A stretch of DNA of 64,000 nt from CAYZMS01 sp964479625 (GCA_964479625.1 CAYZMS010000012.1:1-64000); one strand, 5' to 3'. Positions 35,581 through 44,947 are shown, counted from the first letter of the stretch. Notes: a model not told the origin generated them from the letters alone. Translations and numbers: made by a program.

Positions 35581-35752
35581 GTTCTTTCTGGGTGGTTTGA
35601 GTCTTATTAAAGCCGTAGGGACAATGCCTACAACTGTTTTCACAGCAAAAGCCTCTTTCCTTCAGGAATTTTTCGGTTAAAACAAAAAGACCGCTGAGGG
35701 GGTCCATATAGTAGTCTTCTCCTTCGACCAGTTTTGGGCTATTTCTTTCCAT
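35567..35752 (-). CDS. DUF5522 small cysteine-rich protein
   Basis: A 61-residue protein of the Bacteroidota DUF5522 family. The defining pattern is visible: DYYMDPLSGLFVLTEKFLKERGFCCENSCRHCPYGF, with a tight cluster CCxxxCxxC that probably binds a metal ion such as zinc or an iron-sulfur cluster. The C-terminal tail is a short stretch of lysine and glutamine. It is cytosolic and has no signal peptide. Its function is not known. The gene is convergent with the large secreted protein and divergent from the M1 peptidase gene, with its start 103 bases from that ATG; its last codons fall in the terminator of the convergent gene. Confidence 0.85.
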   Translation of the reverse strand: MERNSPKLVEGEDYYMDPLSGLFVLTEKFLKERGFCCENSCRHCPYGFNKTQTTQKEQKKQ

Positions 35753-35855
35753 ATTTAATGAACTTTTTGTTTTTTAATGAACTTTTCGAATTCAACAACC
35801 AGAAGGCAAAATCTTTCAAAAGGATTTTCCTAACTGAATATAAATTAGTGCGTAA

Positions 35856-37709
35856 ATGAAAAAAACAACTTTGCTAACCTACCTGCTTCTTCCGGCCTCT
35901 TTACTTTTTGCCCAGCCCGACCGCTGGCAACAGTCGGCCGAATACAAAATGAATATTGATTTTAATGTAGATAATCATCAGTTTACGGGAACTCAGAGCC
36001 TGCGGTACTTTAATAACTCACCAGATACCCTGGACAAGGTATTTTATCATCTTTACTTCAACGCCTTTCAACTGGAAAGTATGATGGACGTGCGGTCAAG
36101 GATTATTTCAGACCCGGACCCCAGAGTTGGAGATCGGATCAATGCCCTTTCGGAAGATGAAATAGGATACTTACGTCCCGGAAGTTTAAAAATGAATGGT
36201 AAAGCGGTCGCTTTTGAAATCGTGGGGACCATTCTTGAGGTGCAACTTACCGAGCCGATCCTCCCGGGCACAGTAACTGTTTTTGAAATGGAATTCGAAG
36301 GACAGGTCCCCTTGCAAATACGACGTTCGGGGCGTTTTAATGAGGAAGGCGTAGATTACTCCATGGCCCAGTGGTATCCCAAAATGTGTGAGTACGATTA
36401 CCAGGGCTGGCATGCTAACCCCTATGTGGGAAGAGAATTCTACGGGATCTGGGGAGACTTTGATGTTACCATTAATATCGATAAGGAATATGTGGTGGCG
36501 GCTACCGGTTACCTGCAAAACCCAAATCAGATCGGATACGGTTATGAACAAGCCGGAGCCAGCGTGGATCGCCCTTCCGGAGATAAACTCAGTTGGCGGT
36601 TCAAGGCAGAGGATGTACATGACTTTGTCTGGGCTGCCGATCCTGACTATCAGCAAATTGTGTTAGAACGAGACAATGGGAACGTTCTTCGATTTTTCTA
36701 TATCCCGGGCGAACGTACTACAGATAACTGGGAAATGTTACCAGGTATAATGGATCGGGCTTTCGATTTTATCAATAAAAATTACGGTCAATATCCCTAC
36801 AAGGGATATTCCTTTATCCAGGGGGGAGATGGAGGTATGGAATACCCCATGGCAACGCTGATCACCGGTGAACGTAGCCTTGGCAGTTTGGTAGGCGTTT
36901 CTGTTCACGAATTGATGCACTCCTGGTATCAAATGCTCCTGGGTACGAATGAAGCCTTATATGCCTGGATGGATGAAGGCTTTACCTCATTTGCAACCAA
37001 TGAGGTAATGAATTATCTCCGTTCGGAAAAGCTGATCCCGGGTGACTACAACGATCTTCCACATTTGCGTTCCTATGCCGGGTATCTGGCTCTGGCACGA
37101 ACGGATATGGAAGAGCCCCTAAGTACACATGCTGATCATTTTGAGACTAACCGGGCCTACGGAACTGGGTCCTACAGTAAAGGAGCAGTATTCCTAGCTC
37201 AATTGGAATATGTTTTAGGGGAACAGGACTTCCGGGCAGGCTTACTACGTTATTTTAATACCTGGAAGTTTAAGCATCCGAATGCCAATGATTTCATTCG
37301 GGTGATGGAAAAGGAATCCGGCCTGGAATTAGACTGGTACAAGGAGTATTTTGTAAATTCTACACACAATATTGACTATGCCATTGTCAGTGTAGAACAA
37401 GCCGGTGAAGAAGCAAGCATCAGCCTGGAACGCACAGGATTAATGCCCATGCCTATTGACGTATTAATCACTTTTGAAGACGGCAGCTCCAAAATGTATT
37501 CCATACCCCTTCGGATCATGCGTGGAGCCAAGCCTGCACCAAAGGGAATGGAGGATGCTTATGAAGAGGCCGAAGACTGGCCATGGACTAATCTCAGTTA
37601 CCGGCTACAGGTAAAAACTGATGGAAAAGTGATCTCCAAGGTCGAGATCGATCCCAGTAAATTATTGGCAGATGTCGATCAAAGGGATAATGTTTGGGGA
37701 GACAATTAA
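35856..37709 (+). CDS. M1-family zinc aminopeptidase, exported
   Basis: A 617-residue metallopeptidase. A signal peptide (MKKTTLLTYLLLPASLLFAQ) directs it to the periplasm or outside. The zinc site is H351-E-L-M-H355 with E374 in WMDEGF, 19 residues later, as in M1 enzymes. The substrate-recognition GAMEN loop is replaced by GGMEYP (M328, E329), which is common in Bacteroidota members. The N-terminal beta domain with NVDNHQFTGTQSLRYFNNSPDTLD and the catalytic thermolysin-like domain are complete; the C-terminal helical domain is short. It should remove N-terminal residues from peptides for nutrient use. It stands alone with 212 bases before the next gene. Confidence 0.93.
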   Translation: MKKTTLLTYLLLPASLLFAQPDRWQQSAEYKMNIDFNVDNHQFTGTQSLRYFNNSPDTLDKVFYHLYFNAFQLESMMDVRSRIISDPDPRVGDRINALSEDEIGYLRPGSLKMNGKAVAFEIVGTILEVQLTEPILPGTVTVFEMEFEGQVPLQIRRSGRFNEEGVDYSMAQWYPKMCEYDYQGWHANPYVGREFYGIWGDFDVTINIDKEYVVAATGYLQNPNQIGYGYEQAGASVDRPSGDKLSWRFKAEDVHDFVWAADPDYQQIVLERDNGNVLRFFYIPGERTTDNWEMLPGIMDRAFDFINKNYGQYPYKGYSFIQGGDGGMEYPMATLITGERSLGSLVGVSVHELMHSWYQMLLGTNEALYAWMDEGFTSFATNEVMNYLRSEKLIPGDYNDLPHLRSYAGYLALARTDMEEPLSTHADHFETNRAYGTGSYSKGAVFLAQLEYVLGEQDFRAGLLRYFNTWKFKHPNANDFIRVMEKESGLELDWYKEYFVNSTHNIDYAIVSVEQAGEEASISLERTGLMPMPIDVLITFEDGSSKMYSIPLRIMRGAKPAPKGMEDAYEEAEDWPWTNLSYRLQVKTDGKVISKVEIDPSKLLADVDQRDNVWGDN

Positions 37710-37842
37710 CTAAAGGAAAGAACCTTTACCTCCTCGGTACAAATCCACATTCAAGTTGACTTCCTATTTGCGGTAAAATTCTAACTTTACCGTGTGCTTA
37801 TGCAGTATAAAGAGCCGAACGAGATTTAAAAAAGTGAATGGT

Positions 37843-37870
37843 AGCTCAAAACCGCCTTGGGTTTTGGGCT
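37843..37870. other. Inverted repeat in the intergenic gap
   Basis: AGCTCAAAACC (37843-37853) pairs with GGTTTTGGGCT (37860-37870) across six bases, an 11-bp stem with one G-T pair. No T tract follows, so it may be a weak terminator of the M1 peptidase gene or a leader element of the glycosyltransferase operon. Confidence 0.35.
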
Positions 37871-37921
37871 GCCTCTTACTAATCGTGCCTCTACAACCCA
37901 ATAGCTCCAAGCCGCCTGTAT

Positions 37922-39133
37922 ATGAAAATACTTCAGCTGAGTAAGAAGTTTCCCTATCCCCTTAAAGACGGCGAATCTATAGCCATCCAAAACCTTAGCA
38001 AATCCCTTTACGAATCTGGCGCGGAAGTTAGTTTGTTAGCTATGAATACCAGTCGGCATTTTTATCCCTATTCAAAAATGCCTGGAGCCTTGAACCATTA
38101 TTCATTAGTCAAAACCGTCAAGGTGGATAACCGGCTGCATTGGTGGCAGGCATTGAAGCACCTGCTTACTGATGAATCTTACCATATCGGCCGTTTTATT
38201 TCTTCAGATTACTCAAATACCCTGAAGGAGTTACTCCAAAAACATTCATTTGATATCGTACAGTTGGAAACGCTCTACCTAGCCCCTTATATTCCAATTA
38301 TTCGGAAATATTCCAAGGCCCTGGTCTGTATGCGGGCACATAATGTGGAATACGAAATATGGGAGCGGGTGGCCACGAATACCCCCCTTTACCCCAAGCG
38401 CTGGTACCTGCAACTTCTTGCAGAGCAACTCAAGCGTTTTGAAACGAATCAGCTTAAAGATTATGACCTATTGGCTGCTATAACTCAACGTGACCTGGAA
38501 CATTTCAGAACACTTGGCTTCATGGGGTCAGAAGTAGTTATACCGATTGGTCTTGACCCGGGCGAGTATTCTGCGGAGTCCTGGGATTCGCTCCCTTCAA
38601 AGCAACTTTCGTTTATTGGTTCTTTGGATTGGGCACCCAACTTGGAGGGCTTGAACTGGTTCCTGAAAGAAGTTTGGCCTTTATTGCGATCTCATTTCCC
38701 TGACATGGAGCTTCATATTGCCGGCCGAAATCCTCCTCCACGCCTTAGCCGATTAGTCATGCCTGGGGTGCAGGTTCACGGAGAGGTCCCTTGTGCAAAA
38801 ACCTTTTTAAAAAAATATCCGGTAATGGTAGCTCCTCTGCTATCCGGAAGTGGAATGCGGGCCAAGATCCTGGAAGGTATGGCCCTGGGCAGGGTTGTTT
38901 TAACTACTTCGCTGGGGGCGGAAGGGATAGAAGCCAGAGACGGGGAACACTTTTTTCTTACAGATACTCCCGACGCCTATCTCCAGGTTTTAAAGAATGG
39001 GTTTGAGCAACCAGACCAATGGAGGCAAATAGCAAAACGGGCGCAAGTGCTTGTTCATCAGCATTATGATCGACGCAAAGCGGCTCAACAGCTATTAAAG
39101 CTATATGAACATACTTCCATAAGTATCGCCTAA
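37922..39133 (+). CDS. Glycosyltransferase family 4 protein
   Basis: A 403-residue GT-B glycosyltransferase that adds a sugar from a nucleotide donor during exopolysaccharide, O-antigen or glycolipid assembly. The N-terminal domain starts MKILQLSKKFPYPLKDGESIA, and VCMRAHNVEYEIWERVA is typical of GT4 acceptor domains. The C-terminal donor domain carries FIGSLDWAPNLEGLNWFLKEVWP and APLLSGSGMRAKILEGMALGRVVLTTSLGAEGI with the GSGxRxKxxE donor-binding signature. The gene precedes the GT2 gene by three bases, so both are almost certainly cotranscribed. No signal peptide or transmembrane helix is seen; donor and acceptor are unknown. Confidence 0.92.
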   Translation: MKILQLSKKFPYPLKDGESIAIQNLSKSLYESGAEVSLLAMNTSRHFYPYSKMPGALNHYSLVKTVKVDNRLHWWQALKHLLTDESYHIGRFISSDYSNTLKELLQKHSFDIVQLETLYLAPYIPIIRKYSKALVCMRAHNVEYEIWERVATNTPLYPKRWYLQLLAEQLKRFETNQLKDYDLLAAITQRDLEHFRTLGFMGSEVVIPIGLDPGEYSAESWDSLPSKQLSFIGSLDWAPNLEGLNWFLKEVWPLLRSHFPDMELHIAGRNPPPRLSRLVMPGVQVHGEVPCAKTFLKKYPVMVAPLLSGSGMRAKILEGMALGRVVLTTSLGAEGIEARDGEHFFLTDTPDAYLQVLKNGFEQPDQWRQIAKRAQVLVHQHYDRRKAAQQLLKLYEHTSISIA

Positions 39134-39136
39134 CCT

Positions 39137-40342
39137 ATGTGGGTATTTTTCTTTTATGGTTTGTTCTTTACAGGCTTGGCTGCATTAGCCCATACCTACC
39201 TGATCTATCCTCTTCTACTTCGATTTTGGTCAAAAGGGCAACAACTAGCGGCACCTGTTCTGCCTCTCAATAAGTCTAACTGGCCCCGGGTCTCTATTAT
39301 TATGGCAGCCTACAATGAGGAAAAAGTGATCCAGGAAAAGCTGGAAAGCCTGGTCCAGCTTAATTACCCTAAGGATCGGCTTCACTTTTTCCTGGGATCT
39401 GATGCTTCAAGTGATCAAACAGAGGAATTGTCCAGTCCATTTGAAAAGAACAATCCCTGGATGGAAGTCTTTGCTTTCAAACAAAGGCGAGGAAAACCAG
39501 GAGTTATAAATGACCTGACAAAACGGGCATTAGATTCTTATGGTGCTTCCGATCAGCACATTCTTTTATACACTGATGCCAGTGTTATGCTGGAAAAAGA
39601 AACCCTTGCAAGGCTTGTACGTCACTTCCAACGACCGGGGATAGGCCTGGTGGATGCACATCTGGTACATACGGGTATGCAGGAAGCAGGCATTTCCCAG
39701 GCGGAAAACCAATACATAACCGCTGAGGTACTACTAAAACACCGGGAAGGTCAACTTTGGGGTTGTATGATGGGGCCATTTGGGGGCTGTTTTGCCCTGC
39801 GCTCCGATTTTTTCGAGCCCATACCCGGGAATTTTCTGGTGGATGATTTCTTTTTGGCCCTCACCACGCTGAAAAGGGGAGGAAAGGCTATCAGTGATCT
39901 GGAAGCGCGATGTAGGGAAGCCATCGGCCAGGAGTTGAAACAGGAATACAGGCGAAAAAAACGGATCTCCAGTGGAAATTTTCAGAACATGCGCCATTTC
40001 AATCAGTTGTGGTGGCCTCCGGTTTTTCCATTGGGGTGGTCTTTTTTTTCTCATAAGATCCTGCGTTGGCTGGGACCCATCTGGTTAATAGCCATGCTAG
40101 CTGGAGCCGGAGGGCTTACATTAACTGGCAACTTATTTTTTCAGTTGCTGTTCCTATTGATGACTGCAGGAGTAGCACTAGCCTTTCTTGCTGACTATTT
40201 GCTTCGGTTGGCCGGTTTGCATTTTTTACCTTTACGGGGATTGACTTATTTTTTTTTAATGAACCTGGCCTTAATTGAAGGCTTTGTTGAATTCGCAAAA
40301 GGAATCCGAACCAATGTCTGGGAACCTACTCAACGAAACTGA
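39137..40342 (+). CDS. Glycosyltransferase family 2 membrane protein
   Basis: A 401-residue processive-type GT-A enzyme. After an N-terminal membrane helix (residues 3-25) comes the catalytic domain: VSIIMAAYNEEKVIQEKL near residue 52, LGSDASSDQTEEL with the donor-binding aspartate, LYTDASVML as the DxD equivalent, and FLVDDFFLALTTLKRGG. The RRKKRISSGNFQNM region corresponds to the (Q/R)xxRW acceptor element. Three to four C-terminal helices (about 310-385) anchor it in the inner membrane. Likely makes or transfers a surface polysaccharide. It follows the GT4 gene by three bases and its last codons overlap the start of ribBA by 29 bases, giving a tight, translationally coupled cluster. Confidence 0.92.
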   Translation: MWVFFFYGLFFTGLAALAHTYLIYPLLLRFWSKGQQLAAPVLPLNKSNWPRVSIIMAAYNEEKVIQEKLESLVQLNYPKDRLHFFLGSDASSDQTEELSSPFEKNNPWMEVFAFKQRRGKPGVINDLTKRALDSYGASDQHILLYTDASVMLEKETLARLVRHFQRPGIGLVDAHLVHTGMQEAGISQAENQYITAEVLLKHREGQLWGCMMGPFGGCFALRSDFFEPIPGNFLVDDFFLALTTLKRGGKAISDLEARCREAIGQELKQEYRRKKRISSGNFQNMRHFNQLWWPPVFPLGWSFFSHKILRWLGPIWLIAMLAGAGGLTLTGNLFFQLLFLLMTAGVALAFLADYLLRLAGLHFLPLRGLTYFFLMNLALIEGFVEFAKGIRTNVWEPTQRN

Positions 40343-41465
40343 AATACAACTGAATACCATTGAGGAAGCTATTGAGGCCATTCGAAAAGGGGAGGTCATC
40401 ATTGTAGTGGACGACGAAGACCGGGAAAATGAGGGCGATTTTATCTGTGCCGCTGAAAAGATCACCCCGGAGATCATCAATTTTATGGCTACTCACGGGC
40501 GGGGCTTGATCTGCACCCCTATAACCAAAGCCAAAGCCCAGGAACTCGACCTGCCAATGATGGTGAACTCCAACACAGCCCTACATGAAACGGCTTTTAC
40601 CATTTCCATCGACCTGATCGGGCATGGTTGTACTACCGGGATTTCTGCTTATGATCGGGCCACTGGGATTCGGGCTTTGGTTGACCCGAAGATAAAGGCT
40701 ACTGACTTTGCCCGGCCAGGGCATATTTTTCCCTTAATAGCCAAGGAGGGGGGCGTATTACGTAGGACTGGTCACACCGAAGCGGCCATTGATTTTGCCC
40801 GACTTGCCAGGTTTGAACCCGCAGGAGTGCTGGTGGAGATCCTCAATCCGGATGGCAGTATGGCCCGCTTGCCCCAACTCATAGAAACGGCCCGGAAATT
40901 TGACCTCAAGATCGTTGCTATCAAGGACTTAGTTGAGTACCGGATGCGCACCGAACGACTCGTCCGAAAGGTTTTATCGCTTAATCTGGATACCCGCTAC
41001 GGTAGTTTCGATCTGTCCGCCTACGAACAACTTACCACAGGAGATACCCACCTGGTAGTTCGAAGGGGTAAATGGGATCCCGATGATCCTGTTTTGGTCA
41101 GAGTCCACTCCGCTTCAGAAACCGGTGAAGTACTGGGGTCTCTGTTTCAAGATTATGGGGTGAAATTACAAAAGGCTATTTCGACCATTGCGGAGGCTGA
41201 TCAGGGTATTTTATTGTATATGCGACATGGGGAAAAGGCTGATGAAAGCCTTCTACTGGATAAACTAAAGGAAGCAAAAGAGCGGGGCCTGCGCCAGGTT
41301 AGTGATGCCATGAAATCCGATATGCTACAACGCGATTATGGCATTGGCGCCCAGATCCTACGGGAGGAAGGCGTTCGAAAATTGCGCCTTCTGACCAACA
41401 ACCCAAAACGTCGAATTGGTATTCTTGGCTATGGGCTGGAAATCGTTGAAAACGTGGAATTTTAA
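40314..41465 (+). CDS. ribB: RibBA-like protein with degenerate GTP cyclohydrolase II half
   Basis: A 383-residue riboflavin-pathway protein. Its N-terminal half is a full 3,4-dihydroxy-2-butanone 4-phosphate synthase: VDDEDRENEGDFICAAE, ATHGRGLICTPIT, GHGCTTGISAYDRA and RPGHIFPLIAKEGGVLRRTGHTEAAIDFARLA. The C-terminal half aligns with GTP cyclohydrolase II but has lost the zinc cysteines: the VHSECxTGD/SLRCDCG region reads VHSASETGE and SLFQDYG, and the RQEGRGIGL loop is absent. It is therefore probably RibB only. The ATG at 40314 gives the conserved MSGNLLNE start; a TTG 13 codons upstream is less likely. The gene starts inside the GT2 gene and is followed by holA. Confidence 0.88.
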   Translation: MSGNLLNETEIQLNTIEEAIEAIRKGEVIIVVDDEDRENEGDFICAAEKITPEIINFMATHGRGLICTPITKAKAQELDLPMMVNSNTALHETAFTISIDLIGHGCTTGISAYDRATGIRALVDPKIKATDFARPGHIFPLIAKEGGVLRRTGHTEAAIDFARLARFEPAGVLVEILNPDGSMARLPQLIETARKFDLKIVAIKDLVEYRMRTERLVRKVLSLNLDTRYGSFDLSAYEQLTTGDTHLVVRRGKWDPDDPVLVRVHSASETGEVLGSLFQDYGVKLQKAISTIAEADQGILLYMRHGEKADESLLLDKLKEAKERGLRQVSDAMKSDMLQRDYGIGAQILREEGVRKLRLLTNNPKRRIGILGYGLEIVENVEF

Positions 41466-41502
41466 GCCTGAGCATTCATTAAACCATTACTTACCACCGC
41501 CA

Positions 41503-42510
41503 ATGTATGCTACTTTATTAAAATCCCTGAAGTCCGGTAAGTATAAGCCCACCTATTTTTTGCATGGGGGAGAAGCCTTCTTTATTGACCAATTGGTGGA
41601 TTTTTTCGAAAAGGAGGTTCTTCCTGAAGACCAGCAGGCATTCAACCTCACGGTATTATACGGGAAGGAAACCGAACACAAACAAGTGGTCGACGCCGCC
41701 CGCCGGTTCCCCATGATGGCGGAGCGACAGCTTGTGATCCTTAAGGAAGCTCAGGAAATGAAGAGCCTGAAAGAGTTGCAATCCTATGTAGAGCAACCCT
41801 CCCCAACCACCCTTTTGGTAATTGCTCATAAGTATAAAAAGTTCAATTTTAATTCTAAACTTGGAAAGGCGCTTAAAGCAAAGGCGGAAGTGTTTGAGTC
41901 CAAACCACTGTATGACAATCAATTGCCGGATTGGATCGAAAGTTATGTTCAGGGCCATAAATTGAAGATCGAACTGGCGGCTGTTGCACTGCTTGGAGAG
42001 TACCTGGGGACAGACCTTGGAAAGGTGGCCAATGAATTAGATAAACTGGCCCTTAATCTTTCACCCGGAGCGCTGATCAACACCAAGACCATAGAAGATC
42101 AGATTGGCATCAGTAAGGATTACAATGTGTTTGAACTACAAAACGCCCTCGGGAGGCGCGACCGGGAAAAGGTACAGCGGATTGCTCAATACTTTGCCGC
42201 GAACCCCCGTAAAAACCCAACTCCTGTAGTTCTGGCTTCGCTCTACACTTTTTTTAGTAGACTATATCAATTAGCCTTTTTACGAAATGCACCAGAGAAG
42301 GAGATACTTGCCGCCCTGGGGCTACGGTCGGCTTTTTTTCTGAGGGATTACCGAATGGCCCAGCGCCAATTCAACCGCCGGCAACTGGAGGAGGCTCTTG
42401 GCCTTCTCCGAGAATATGACCTCAAAAGTAAAGGGGTGGATTACGTCGCTACCGGTAAGCCGGAAGGTGCCTTATTACAAGAGCTTTTTTGGAAAATCCT
42501 CCATCTATAG
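41503..42510 (+). CDS. holA: DNA polymerase III subunit delta
   Basis: HolA is the clamp-loader delta subunit that opens the sliding clamp. The 335-residue protein begins MYATLLKSLKSGKYKPTYFLHGGEAFFIDQ, the family N-terminus, which fixes the ATG at 41503 rather than the 29-codon upstream frame. The AAA+-like domain includes QAFNLTVLYGKE and RFPMMAERQLVILKEAQEMK, and the degenerate nucleotide site lacks a Walker A, as usual for delta. The C-terminal clamp-loader domain follows with LASLYTFFSRLYQLAF. It is cytosolic. It follows ribBA by 37 bases and is convergent with the trans-sulfuration gene. Confidence 0.94.
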   Translation: MYATLLKSLKSGKYKPTYFLHGGEAFFIDQLVDFFEKEVLPEDQQAFNLTVLYGKETEHKQVVDAARRFPMMAERQLVILKEAQEMKSLKELQSYVEQPSPTTLLVIAHKYKKFNFNSKLGKALKAKAEVFESKPLYDNQLPDWIESYVQGHKLKIELAAVALLGEYLGTDLGKVANELDKLALNLSPGALINTKTIEDQIGISKDYNVFELQNALGRRDREKVQRIAQYFAANPRKNPTPVVLASLYTFFSRLYQLAFLRNAPEKEILAALGLRSAFFLRDYRMAQRQFNRRQLEEALGLLREYDLKSKGVDYVATGKPEGALLQELFWKILHL

Positions 42511-42523
42511 GCAAACCTTTCTT

Positions 42524-43720
42524 TTACCTCAGCGCCTGTTCCATGTCTTCGAGGATATCCGTGTGATTTTCGATTCCACTGGAAATACGGATCATGCCAT
42601 CTGTAATTCCGTGCTGTTCCCGTATTTCGCGAGCTACGTTCCTATGAGACATACTAGCCGGGTGCAGTACAAGGGTGTCTACATCTCCAAGCGTAGGGGC
42701 AAGGTGACAAAATGTTAGGCGGTCCATGAATTGCATCCCGGCTTCCAGGCCTCCTTGTAGTTCAAAGGTTAACATCCCTCCGTAACGCCGCATTTGACGT
42801 TGGGCCAAGAAATGATCAGGGTGAGCGGGTAGTCCTACATAACCAACGCGCTTGACCTTGGGGTGGTTCTCGAGAAAGGCAACGATGTGTTCGGCATTAT
42901 CACAATGACGCTGCATCCGGATTTCCAGGGTTTTCAGGCCATTGTTTAGCATCCAGGCATCAAAGGCATTGGAATTGGTGCCCATCCGTTTCATCGTCTG
43001 CCAAACAGGACCCTTCATTTGGTCCTCTTTTTGACTTACAATCACCCCACCGACGATCGTTCCGTGGCCATTGAGGTATTTAGTGGTTGAGTGGAGGACG
43101 TAGTCTACCCCAAAAAGAAGTGGTTGTTGAATGAATGGGGTGCAAAAGGTATTGTCGACCACGGTAATGCGTTGATTTGCCCTGGCCAGGTCGGCTACAG
43201 CTTTAAGGTCTACACAGGCAAGGTTGGGGTTAGCCGGGGTTTCGAAGTAGATCATCTTAATGGAGGGGTCCATTTTTAAACGTTGCTCTAAACCTCCCAG
43301 GTCTTTGAGGTCCGTAAACTGGATCCCGATCTTTAGTGGGTCCAATACCTGGCTGAATAATTCTGTGGTACCTCCGTATAGATTTCCTTGGGTAAGAATG
43401 CTGTCACCTGGTTTCAACAGCGCCAGGCACAGTGTAGAAATAGCGGCCATCCCGGAGCTTAGCAGTAAGCCGTAAGCCGTTTGTTCTCCACCATGATTTT
43501 CCAGGCGGGCGATCTTTTCAGCCACCAGCTGAATGGTGGGATTATCAAACCGACTGTAGATATATCCGGATTCCTTTTTAGAAAAAATATCAATTCCCTG
43601 TTGGATAGATTCAAAATCAAAGGAAGAGGTGGCATAGATCGGAAAAACATGAGGGTCATTTTGTTTGGGTAGCTTTGGATCATGGACGCAAGTCGACCCG
43701 AAACCTTTAATTTTATTCAT
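42524..43720 (-). CDS. Trans-sulfuration PLP enzyme (methionine gamma-lyase/cystathionine gamma-synthase family)
   Basis: A 398-residue Cys/Met-metabolism pyridoxal enzyme. The Schiff-base lysine is K214 in HSTTKYLNGHGTIVGG. Other family marks are YSRFDNPTIQLVAEKIARLE, LLSSGMAAISTL, GNLYGGTTELF, ETPANPNLACVDL, VVDNTFCTPFIQQP and the C-terminal SLGDVDTLVLHPASMSHRNV equivalent TLGDVDTLVLHPASMSH. Members include cystathionine gamma-synthase, O-acetylhomoserine sulfhydrylase and methionine gamma-lyase; the cysteine in DNTFCTPF position and the lack of neighbours with homoserine genes do not decide between them. It is cytosolic and stands alone between holA (convergent) and rluD (divergent, 147-base gap). 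Confidence 0.9.
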   Translation of the reverse strand: MNKIKGFGSTCVHDPKLPKQNDPHVFPIYATSSFDFESIQQGIDIFSKKESGYIYSRFDNPTIQLVAEKIARLENHGGEQTAYGLLLSSGMAAISTLCLALLKPGDSILTQGNLYGGTTELFSQVLDPLKIGIQFTDLKDLGGLEQRLKMDPSIKMIYFETPANPNLACVDLKAVADLARANQRITVVDNTFCTPFIQQPLLFGVDYVLHSTTKYLNGHGTIVGGVIVSQKEDQMKGPVWQTMKRMGTNSNAFDAWMLNNGLKTLEIRMQRHCDNAEHIVAFLENHPKVKRVGYVGLPAHPDHFLAQRQMRRYGGMLTFELQGGLEAGMQFMDRLTFCHLAPTLGDVDTLVLHPASMSHRNVAREIREQHGITDGMIRISSGIENHTDILEDMEQALR

Positions 43721-43823
43721 TGTTTTTTATTAAAATTGTTTTTTTTATTGAAATTCTGGCATGAATTTGCGTACAGGCAGCAAACGGCCTTCTTTTTCAT
43801 CCTTAATATTTGGCCGACTGCCT

Positions 43824-43831
43824 TACCTTTG
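43824..43831 (+). promoter_or_regulatory. Candidate -7 box for rluD operon
   Basis: TACCTTTG matches TAnnTTTG exactly and lies 36 bases before the rluD ATG. A TTG at the expected spacing is not present, so only the -7 element supports it. Confidence 0.4.
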
Positions 43832-43867
43832 TATATTATACCAATTTAGTATAAATCAGCACAGGGA

Positions 43868-44947
43868 ATGGCAGACGAGCAATTAAATCCTGAGCAAGAT
43901 AATTCCAATGATGAATTTTACGAGCATCAGACTATTGTCATTGATCGTGGGCAAGAACCCTTGCGTATCGACAGGTTTCTAAAGGACCGGTTGAGGAATA
44001 TCTCCCGAAACCGGATTCAGGAAGCCATTAGATCAGGGTCCGTAAAGGTAAATGATCAGGAGATCAAGCCTAATTTTAAGGTAAAGTACGGACATGTCGT
44101 AGAATTAATCTTACCAAGATCTCAAGATCCATCCAACAGGCTTGTACCCGAAGCCATGGCCCTTGACATTGTGTATGAGGATGAGGAATTATTGGTAGTC
44201 AATAAACCTGCAGGCATTGTGGTTCACCCTGGAGTAGGGCATCCCCGAGGGACCCTTGTTAATGGCATTGCCCATCATTTAGGGATCAGCGTACAGGATG
44301 TTGGAGATGGAAATTATCAAGATAGGGTAGGCCTTGTCCACCGTATTGATAAGAACACCTCCGGTTTACTGGTTGTTGCTAAAACGGATTATGCACTTAC
44401 CCACCTTGCCAAACAATTTTTTTACCACACCACTGAGAGAACCTATTACGCCTTGATATGGGGGGAACCGGAATTGGAGAAAGGTAGTGTAGAAGCCCAT
44501 GTGGGAAGGCATCCCCGACATCGGAAGCTGTATACTGCCTTTCCAGAGGGGGAAATGGGAAAATGGGCAAAAACGCATTATGAAGTAACGGAACGACTGC
44601 ATTATGTCTCCCTGATAAGGTGTCGTCTGGAGACAGGACGGACCCACCAGATCCGGGTACATATGAAACATCTGGGCCATCCCTTGTTTAACGATGAAAA
44701 ATATGGAGGCAATGAAATCCTCAAAGGGACAGTGTATAGCAAGTATAAACTATTCGTAGAGCGAATGTTCATTCAAATGCCCCGGCAAGCCCTGCACGCC
44801 CAATCATTAGGCTTTGAGCATCCGGGCACAGGCAAGCGCATGTTGTTCGAAACTGAGCTCCCTGATGATTTTAAAGGGGCACTGGATGGATGGCGGAATT
44901 ATGTCTCGGGACGTAAAGCTGCCATGAAAGGGAATCTAAATGGATGA
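43868..44947 (+). CDS. rluD: RluA-family 23S rRNA pseudouridine synthase (RluD-like)
   Basis: A 359-residue RNA-modifying enzyme that isomerises uridines in 23S rRNA. An S4 RNA-binding domain lies at about residues 30-90 (RIDRFLKDRLRNISRNRIQEAIRSGSVKVN). The catalytic domain begins near 100 with the active aspartate D161 in VGLVHRIDKNTSGLLVVAKTD. Further family marks are EERTYYALIWG-like TERTYYALIWGEP, RLETGRTHQIRVHMKHLGHPLFNDEKYGG and the C-terminal RQALHAQSLGFEHP. Length is as expected. Its last eight bases overlap the DUF1415 gene, indicating an operon with coupled translation. RluD versus RluC specificity is judged from overall resemblance only. Confidence 0.92.
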   Translation: MADEQLNPEQDNSNDEFYEHQTIVIDRGQEPLRIDRFLKDRLRNISRNRIQEAIRSGSVKVNDQEIKPNFKVKYGHVVELILPRSQDPSNRLVPEAMALDIVYEDEELLVVNKPAGIVVHPGVGHPRGTLVNGIAHHLGISVQDVGDGNYQDRVGLVHRIDKNTSGLLVVAKTDYALTHLAKQFFYHTTERTYYALIWGEPELEKGSVEAHVGRHPRHRKLYTAFPEGEMGKWAKTHYEVTERLHYVSLIRCRLETGRTHQIRVHMKHLGHPLFNDEKYGGNEILKGTVYSKYKLFVERMFIQMPRQALHAQSLGFEHPGTGKRMLFETELPDDFKGALDGWRNYVSGRKAAMKGNLNG

